Shown here piece after piece: positions 13,638 to 22,700 of a DNA stretch of 64,000 nt. The stretch covers positions 777,001 to 841,000 of the forward strand of contig JBBDHG010000180.1 of assembly GCA_037951165.1 (NCBI GenBank), written 5' to 3'. The notes beneath the pieces are model-generated. The model was not told the DNA's origin and did not search any database. It worked only from the letters and a program-made list of their open reading frames with translations. A program made the translations under genes and the position numbers. The first letter of the stretch is position 1; every line of letters begins with the position of its first letter. The DNA is from Lophius americanus (lineage: Eukaryota > Chordata > Actinopteri > Lophiiformes > Lophiidae).

Positions 13638-13643
13638 TTTATT
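13638..13643 (-). terminator. Poly(A) signal for the transporter gene
   Basis: AATAAA on the minus strand (TTTATT on plus) starts 44 nt after the stop codon of the SLC7A6/7-like gene. It would give an unusually short 3' UTR of about 60-70 nt. No other candidate lies as close. The signal is seen in the sequence; its use is inferred. Confidence 0.55.
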
Positions 13644-13686
13644 TGTGTTCAGTCCTCCACAGTCCTTCCAGTACCTTCTTGCCCAA

Positions 13687-13781
13687 TCAGTCCAACTTCT
13701 CTGGGTCTATGTTGTCCAGGTCGATATCAGGTGAGGCCACGCAACACATGCAGAGTTTTTGTGTGTTCAGAGAAGTGGCAT
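13687..13781 (-). CDS. slc7a7: slc7a7-like coding exon 11 (C-terminus)
   Basis: Residues 460-490 and stop, NATSLNTQKLCMCCVASP through DPEKLD. Acceptor TGTCCCTGCAG. The cytoplasmic tail is acidic and resembles the LCFCVLTELD-type end of SLC7A6. It was recognised by splice phase plus this motif, since the exon is only 95 nt. Confidence 0.85.
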
Positions 13782-16700
13782 CTGCAGGGACAGAAGAGAA
13801 TGGCACTCAAGACCAGAACTATGATACCGTTTCATAGCAAACATCCTAAAGTGAAACATTTTATCATATTATTGTTAGTTCACTGCTCGGAAAGAAGAAA
13901 ATAAGGGAACATTTAATCATCACAGTATCACACAGAGTCAGTTCACCCTCCGGGACATCACTCTGTCCAGTTAGGAACCAACTGTGAATCATTTTCTCCT
14001 GATTTGGTAAAAAAATGAAAGCGCCACCAGGTGGAGAGAAGAAGCAACCACCAAAAAGGTTCTGGTTCTGTCAGAAATAGACTCCATGAGGATCCAACGT
14101 CCTCTAGTGGGAGCCGTTTTAGTCGTGACTTTAGTTTCAACTGACTCATCATTTTGTTTTCAACCAGGTACACAACTTATATCAATAAAGTTTTACAAAT
14201 TCAAAATATTTCATTCATAGAGATGCGATCAGGGATTTAAGTGTTCCCTCTTTTATTTTTGAGCAGTGTATTTACTACAAAGCACTCCTTGAAAGAAAAT
14301 GTGTAAGGAGGAGGAGTTTTAATAGCTTCTTAAAAGAAGCTGGTCTATATGGAAACTTGAGAATTACAAGTTATTTTCAGAAGTTATAAATATTCAACTC
14401 ATACAATCACACTCATTCACATGGAAATCCCACAACTAACTCTTTAGTAGTCACAACATCCATATAATGTATATAAATATCAGAAGGAAAATATCATTCC
14501 CTTACTGAGCATTTTCTGGAGGAAGGCGGGTCTTGAGCTCGGAGGTAGATAGACGCACAGGTAGTAGAAGGGTGCGCCGGACAACGCCACGCTGATCCCG
14601 ACCAGAGAGTTTATGGTGTCGCTGTAGAGCGGAACTATTACCAGGAATAAGCTGCACACGCAGTAGACGATGGGGAAGAACAGAGACAGCTGCAGCGGGT
14701 GAAGAGAAGAGGGTGGCAGAGGCGGTGTATGAAAAAGAGGAATGGAGGTTGAGAAGTATTAAAGACAATTACAAAGATTACATTAGCGCATAAATGTAAA
14801 AGTTCATCAAACCAGTTCTCTGGTGATCTAATCTAAAAATTTGCTGGACGGCATGCCGGGCAGCCGCTCCTATGGTAAGAGAATCAAATCAACTGTCATG
14901 GGGTTTAGACATAGTCAGAAATCAGCACTAAAGACTTGACTACAGACGGTCTGGTCTGTGACGGAGGCGCTGCTGTTGGGTCAACAAGCGGAATTATAGC
15001 ACGAAACCTTTTAGTGTTTATTGATAGTAAAGTTTTACAGCAGCTCTGCAGCATCTGTAGACGGGCCAATGGTATGCTGGCAAATCAAAGGGAGGGTTAG
15101 TACAGCCAGCATGAATCTCGATGACTTGGTGAAAGCAGGGAGGAAAAAAAACGCCTCGTATTTTTCCAGATGGCTGCAGCCGGAACAAATGTTTTGAGAA
15201 TTATTGAATTCCTGGTCACTCCCTGACGCAGGTTTAATTTCCCTAAAACCAGGGTGACATCAAATAAAATAATGTCTGCGTTTGTTTGTGAGCACTAAAG
15301 CACAAATGTTGGGCTTATTTAACTTAAATTTAGTAGAAAGGTGGGTCCTGCAGACGGGAGCAGGGGATTGGATTTTAAAGCTTATTTGGTAAATGTTCTG
15401 TTTCAAGGATTCTTTTAACTAATCCTACTATGGGGAAGCCACAGACCCTTTTCTGCTGCTGCTGCTTTGTTTGGTACGACGATGAAGACGTTTTTCATAT
15501 AGGGGCACCTCTGACTGCGAGGGTCAACAAATTAGTAAAGGCTGCAGCTCTATGGTGCAGAAATTCTTACTCAAGTGATCCTAACACTTGCCACAGCCAT
15601 CAGATAACAGACAGGCTTCTATTCCAGTTGGACTCACTTTTAACATGAACAAAATGTCATAAAGCATCAATGGTATGTGAATGATTGTTGGCAAATATGA
15701 TACTGAACTGGTAAGACACAACAACGTCCTGTTTTAAAATCCTTATATTGTAGCTGGCATTTAAATAATTGTGATTAATAATTTGTCTAATCGGTTAAAC
15801 GATACAAATACACATTATGAAAGCCCAATTGGTGCCGCCGCGGCCGCCTGTTCAAGAGAATTGGACGAGTCGGAGGATCTATAGATGGATTCAATCAGTG
15901 GCATTAGAATTCCTGACCACTGCTGCAAATTCAACTAAACCCTCCTTCCAGGTAGCCGGCTCTCCTTTTTTTGTATGGAACACACACAACCAGGTGACAT
16001 CCCCAAACACCAGTTAATCCTTTAACAGTGGAAATCTAAGTGCAGTATTTTATAAAGATAAATGGAGGTGATCCCAATGATTCGTTACCTGGTACTTGGT
16101 GTTACAGTCCCTGAAGATTCAGCGCTTTACTGGCCAGAGTGTAATCGTTCCTGCTCTTTCATTAGACACATCGTCCGTTATGTTTCTCATTATTCCTCTT
16201 GTTTGAACAAGTTTATCTTTATATTTATAAATAATAAAGGCTATCTTTATCTTTATTTGACCTAATCTGTCTTTGATTGTACTATTGAAGTTGTTTATTG
16301 GTTTGTCTCTGATTGTCTCCATCTGGGTTTTAATTTGGTTTTAAGTCACCCAATTCCAGGTTGCATTAAGATACCTAAGTGTCCTAAATATCATGATACA
16401 TCCTCAGCTGTATACCTCAGTATCAATGGCTTTTTTGGCCATTTACCAAAGGACCCCTTCCCGTGAGGCAGCCCCCTATTGTGATCAAGTCCCCTGTTCT
16501 TTCTTATTATTGTTGCCTTAAACGGTTATACTGTGGTATTATTAGATTTTTTCCCTTTTTATTAATCCACTTCAAACTTACAATGATCCATAATTCCTCC
16601 GGTATCATCTAATTATTTTCATTATATTGATCATTCTTCACTTGAATTGAAAAATCGGCCTTTATACTTGCGATGAGCGATTATGTCATAGTTGTGATTT

Positions 16701-19700
16701 TCCCTTATTATACTGGTATTACTCTGTTATAACCATTGTATTAATCCATCATTAAAGTTGTATGAATCCGCTATTATACTTGTAATGATCTGTTACGACT
16801 GATGATTGCTTTATAACACTGGTGTTACAATTGTATAAATCTGTTATTAACAATCGAATAATGGATACCATTGAGTATTTTTCTCTGTCAGTGTGGTAAA
16901 CTGTCGGAACTTACAATCTAGACTATGAAATTCCATATTTGAGACTTTACAAAGTAACATGTGTGCCTTGAGGTCAGAAGAAGCTCTCATGCTGCATCTA
17001 TATGTTACCTTAACAGGTCGGTGCAGGTCTGGAGCTTTGAAGCGGAGGTAGATCTGGCTGGCTATCGACAGGCCGATGAACAACCAGTAGTTAAAGCTGA
17101 AGTAGTTTATTAACTGGAAAACGTCTGGCACAGAAAGGTAGATTAAAGACATGGCACCCTAAAGATGGGAGAAAACGACACACAAACACAGAGAAACGTT
17201 GTTTGATTTTGGGTCAGATGCGGGCATCAGGGACGCAAACATCCAGGGCGAATCAAAGCAAGCAAATAGTTCAATTTCAAACCTACAAAGAAATGTGATA
17301 CTAACATTGAAAAGTAGGGCAGGAATTGGGGTGAAACGCTTAATGTGGATCATGCAAAGGACATTAGGTAGTTGTCCTTCCCTGGATCCAACAAAAAACA
17401 ACCTGCAGGGAAAAAAAATAAAAAATGGTGACACCTTTTTCCTCATGGTTTTGCTTAAATTGCAAAAAGAAATCCCAGCACAGGTAGAAACAGGATTTTG
17501 GTAGCATAGCAAGGAAATTATGCATTGAGTGAAAGCTGATCAGAGGAGCTCTGGGTGATCTTATTGACCTGGAGGCGGCGATGATGGAGGAGTTCAGGCC
17601 TCCGTAACACGAAATGGCCACAGAGAGAGGGATCAGCCATCGAGCCCAGCCCAGCACCTCATCAGCAAACGTCTAGGGAGACAATCAGACAAAATGCTTA
17701 CTGCTCACAGCTATCTGCTGGTGAGAGGTGGCGATCAACATCAATACACTGGATTAGTCAGCAAACAGCAGTAAAACACTCGATTAGCCAGGAGTAGCAG
17801 TTAGAGTTTGAGGTTTAGTAAGGATCCGACCTGCGCAGGTGCCTGCGGATATGTTAACGGACAACATTTCTTAAATTCCGTCCATAAAACATCCAGGTGT
17901 TCAAATGTATTTGCCCTGTGAGGAAACACTCCTGTGATTACATCAGCCCTTATGTCCTTCAAAGACTATAAGCAGTTTTCTTCTGGCCACCTGCAATTTC
18001 TGCTTTTTAATCTGCAACAGCCACAAAGTCAGCTAAGTCAAGTCAGGATAAAGCCTCCACTGAGCCGCCCAGTGTGGGGCTATAACTTATAGCAGCTGGC
18101 AGACAGTGTAGTTGTGTGAGTTAGTGGGCTTCTGTTGATGGACTAACGCCATCAAAAGACAAACGATCGTCCATCAATAAAGTGTTCATGAATATACTAT
18201 TTCATCAAACCCGATTTCTGGTGATCTAACTCCGGCTCTAGTTAAATAGTCTGAACAGCATGCCGGGCGGCCGATTTTACGGTAAGATAAAAAAAATAGA
18301 TTCAACAGGATGCTGCATAGTTTTCTATAACTTTGAAAAGCTGAGGAAGTCCTGAGGATGTGGAGCTCAAAGACACATCCAGGGTTTCAACTGTGACCCG
18401 ACATTTTCATCGGTGGCACTAAAAAAAACGGACATTTAGAAAGTTTGATTTAAGAAAACTAAGTAGAATTCTATTTATTAGTGAAACATTAGCCTATTAA
18501 GATATTTGCATCTTTGTTTTTCTGTGTGATCCAGGCATGTAGCCGACTACATATTACCTTTTCCTCTTTTTTTCCCACACATCTCAAAATCTAAGTGTAA
18601 AAGGTTACAGGACAAAAAAACTTTGCTTGTAAAGTCTTTTGCAGTTTTTAGAATGAAAACATTTCCAACAGGTCACAGAGTGAGAGAGATTAATTAGACG
18701 CCTTCAGGTTCTTGTCCTGTGGAATTGGGTTACCGCATGCTGAGTTCCTGGGCTGACGTGACAACAGATAATTGAGGTGATTTGAAATCTGCAAAACACC
18801 ACCTGCTTAGTTGTGCGCGGCTTGGTAATTGGTCTGGCGCCATGTTTCTGTAACCTGTATCCGACTACAGAAAGTCATTTGTTATTCAAGTCCACAGTTT
18901 ACAGGATCGCTCGTCCATTTTTGCTTGTCCCTCTTCTTTACTCATGAAATTCATAAATTCGTCACGATACCTGTGCTGCCGACGTTTCAGACACATTTGT
19001 AATATTCATGCTGTACAAATGTGTGCACTCTGTTGACCAATCCGAACAAACGGACTTCAGATCCGTGTGCTAAGAGATGACTAAACTGAGCCCACAGACT
19101 TACCGTGACTCTTTTAATTTCTCCTGTGAGACTGGGGGGGGGGGATTTGTGATAAAAATGCAACATGACAAACTTGAGCGATGCTGGATGTGCCGGCTCT
19201 ATATCTACTTCACGTTGTTTGTTGTGTTTTGCAGAATCCCATATGCTGTTTGTTTTGCTGAATCTCTATCAGGCAGCTGAGTTCATGATAAGAATGAAAG
19301 AGAGAAAAAATATCCTAATGAGAAGCGTTATCTCAGTTCTCAGCACAAAAAAAGAAAGAAAGAAGTCATTCTCATTTTATTCACAATTGCCCGGCCCTCT
19401 ATCCGTGGGGGGTTCTTCCTCCACAGCTTATTGTGGCCTCACCGGTAAAACACAGTGGACATGTTTTGCATTCTACATTCAGGTGAAAAAAAAAATCCAC
19501 ACAGGTTAGAAGTTTTTTTTGTGTAAGCTGCTGCTCGGCTTTTAACAGTCACACATTCCCCCCATTCTAGCCCCCCTCCACCCGCCCACCTAGTGTTCAA
19601 GGATTCATTGAAGATTGTACGGTTTGTTTTTAAATCTTTCACTATGTTAGCACCACCAGTCATCTCTGACCTCCTACAAAAGCAACCAAACGTTTTCAGT

Positions 19701-22700
19701 TGCAGCCCCCAAAGGGTTGAACGGGTTGCGGGTACTCCGGCTTCCTCCCACAGTCCAAAAAAAACATGCAGCACAGGTGAATCGATGACCCTTAGTTGTC
19801 CGTAGGAGTGAATGTGAACGGTTGTCTGTCTTCATGTGTCGGATGAAGGTTTGACGGTCCAAAGACTTTTACATCCAGTCATGGACGCATCAGAAATGAT
19901 GGGTTTGTCTCATTGCTTAAATTCAAGAGCAAATAAGCCCAAAGCTTCTTTAGACATTAGTAAACCATTAGAATAAAGGCATTCATTAAGTTTATCAGAT
20001 TCCATTTTGACCATGCCTGAGTACATCTCATCCTCCCCCAATGACGTAATCGCATCATCAACGTCCCCATGTTCCTGTGTGGGGCGCTAAACGCTTTAGC
20101 TAAATGAGGCCCGGTCATCATCTGGACTCCAAAGTCACAGATATCCAAAGAGGGGACTGAACCAGATGCCACTGCAGGTGGCTGCCAGCCAGGCGGAGAG
20201 AGACGACAACACAAGACAGGAAGGACAGGCTGAGCAGATGCAGTCAATTTGGATTTATTCTGTGATGTCCTGAGGGAGACTTTTTATTAGTACACATACA
20301 GACGTACTCCTCATGTAGACCATCTAAGTATTGTTCAAACCCTATCAACTTCGATTTTGCTTATGGAATCATCTCATTAAATCGCCATTGTGCTTTTTAG
20401 ACAAAAAGGAAGAAAATATTTTCTTGAACAAAAATTAACTCTTTCCCATCGGGATAGTTATGGTATAATAACTAAAGGAATGTTTTTCAATTACATTAAT
20501 AATAACAACTATAAATCATTTTATATAATTTGAATAATGCTGTCAGCTATTTCTAATGCGGTATTACACGGGAAATTATCCAAAAAATAATCTAGTCTGC
20601 TGATAGTGTGCGAATAACAAGATACATGAAAGCACATTGAATATCCAGACCATAATCTTGCCTCTATTTTTATTTATTGGGCTCAGACAGACGTTGTGAG
20701 TGTTTGCTGTTGCCAGTCATGACCCAGGATGTTACTGCGTGACTTACGTTCCAATAGCTTATCTCGATAAACAACTTTTATTGGCTATAAACTGCTCGCT
20801 GCAACATGTAGGGGATGATAAGCAGAGTCAACATGACCGTGTTGACAATGATATACTGTACTCACGACGGCAACGGCTTCACTGTTGAGCACTTTGTCAG
20901 CATCCAGGACGACATAGTAAGCCACGTTGGTCAAGATGTAGATGACTGTGACAATGGGCATGGAGATAGCGATGGACAAGGGCAGATTCCTGGGTGGGAA
21001 AATGAGAAAAGTGGCGAGCATTCAATAAAATATTGCAGGTATTCGGTCAACATTTACTGAAGTCAGATTAGAAGGAAAGCGCTATAATAGAAGAGTCTAC
21101 TACTAAACGTAGTTCTGCTAGATGCTCCAGATGGAAAATGTAGATTGTGAAGTAGCTCTGATGGATAAGGGCTTGGAGAGTATTCCACTGGCATTTGAAA
21201 GTCATGTCACTAATGTATGCAGCTACTGATGTGCGAGTCATTAGAACAAAAGGGGATTTCAGGAAGCAGGGTTAGTGGAAACTTTTGAGTTTGTTTAGCC
21301 TGAGATGAGGGGGAAACTCTAGTTATTCAATTCCAGAAAGCAAAGTAAGTTAAAGTCTGAGTCAGTTACCATGGTAACTTATCCGTGAACCTTACATGCT
21401 CACTGGCAGGCTTTCGTCAACAAAAGTTTCTGACTCCTCCCTCTTCTGAGCCTGAAGCAGAACTGCCAAACATGAAATGCCCATTTGTCATTTGTCATAT
21501 GATTGTAGACTTATGTTGGGAAAGGACTGAGTCCCAGACTGCATGTGCAGAAAGATCGTTCTCAGGGTTGAGAACGATCACAGCGTTGGAGTTTGTTGGA
21601 CCGGTTTTCTGGAACACCCCTTAACTCAGGCTGCTATGTTGTTTTATATGGTGATATTTGATCACTAAGAGCAGTGTGAACTGTGTGACCTCAGAGAAAC
21701 ACCTCTGATTTACACGTAGTCTGAAGAAGCTCTGATTGGATTTACTCACCGATGGAAAGTCAGCAGGAATAAAAAAAAGAGGTTAAATATTTCTGAAATG
21801 CCCGAGCTCATACCTTTCTGGGTTTTTTATCTCCTCTGTGATGAAGTTGAGTGTGTCCCAGCCAGAGTAGGAATAGAGCGCTGAATATAAGGCGAGGGCC
21901 ATATCGCCAGGGTTGAGCTTGGAGCCACGAAACGAGTCCTCAAAGTTCTGGTCAAAACCTACCAAAAATCACAGCATTGCTACATGAACCAAATAGATTG
22001 TCACTGCCTGACCAGCTGGCTTCATTTTCCCGGTCAGGTCAGAGCAGTGGAATATATGTTTGAGTGACAGATAGGATGTCCTACCTTGAGCCAGCTTTAC
22101 CAGGCCGGCAATGATGATGACAATCAGAGCCAGAACTTTGGCTACGGTGGATATGACCTGAAGAATAGCACCCCATTTCACTTTCATACAGTTCACAACT
22201 GTCAGCAGACCTGATAGTGAGACAGCAGCAGGAGAAAAGAGCAGTTAACTGACATCGACTCTGCAGAGCGTTTATTGAATGGCACTAGCAGATAAGCAGG
22301 TATTAAACTTTTCAGTTTAATACCTTCTGAAGGACGTAATCCAAGTGATGAAGAAAACATCTAATTGTTGTTGATGTGGCTGATCAATAGCTTGATGAGA
22401 AAAGATAACTCGCAGAGTCTCAGAGGAACTCCGTTGAAGATCTCGGTGCGCTCACATGCAAGTCCCACACCGAAAACATGTAAATCAGATATCGTCACTC
22501 AGTTTTATTCAAACAATGTTATAACCTTGTATCGGCGCCCGGCTATCACGCACCTACACACAGAACGCGGCACGCATCGTCAGACATAACGCAAGATAAG
22601 GAAAGACTTCAGGAACATAGTGGGACAAAGGGATTGTTTTCATTTCCCAGACTCAGGGAGAACATGCCAAATCTGCACGGAGAGGCACATGCACAGAACC

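Larger units (their letters stand above)
17673..20865 (-). other. slc7a7-like intron 7 (exons 6-7)
   Basis: A 3.2-kb intron holding the second R2 copy (18200-18300), an 11-base G run at 19134-19144 and a LINE-type tail fragment at about 19724-19860. No internal gene is supported. Confidence 0.7.

Noticed and set aside
19957..20247. 96-codon minus-strand open frame in the transporter intron 7
   Set aside because: Composition is slightly protein-like, but no homologue is recognised and no splice signals tie it to the flanking exons.
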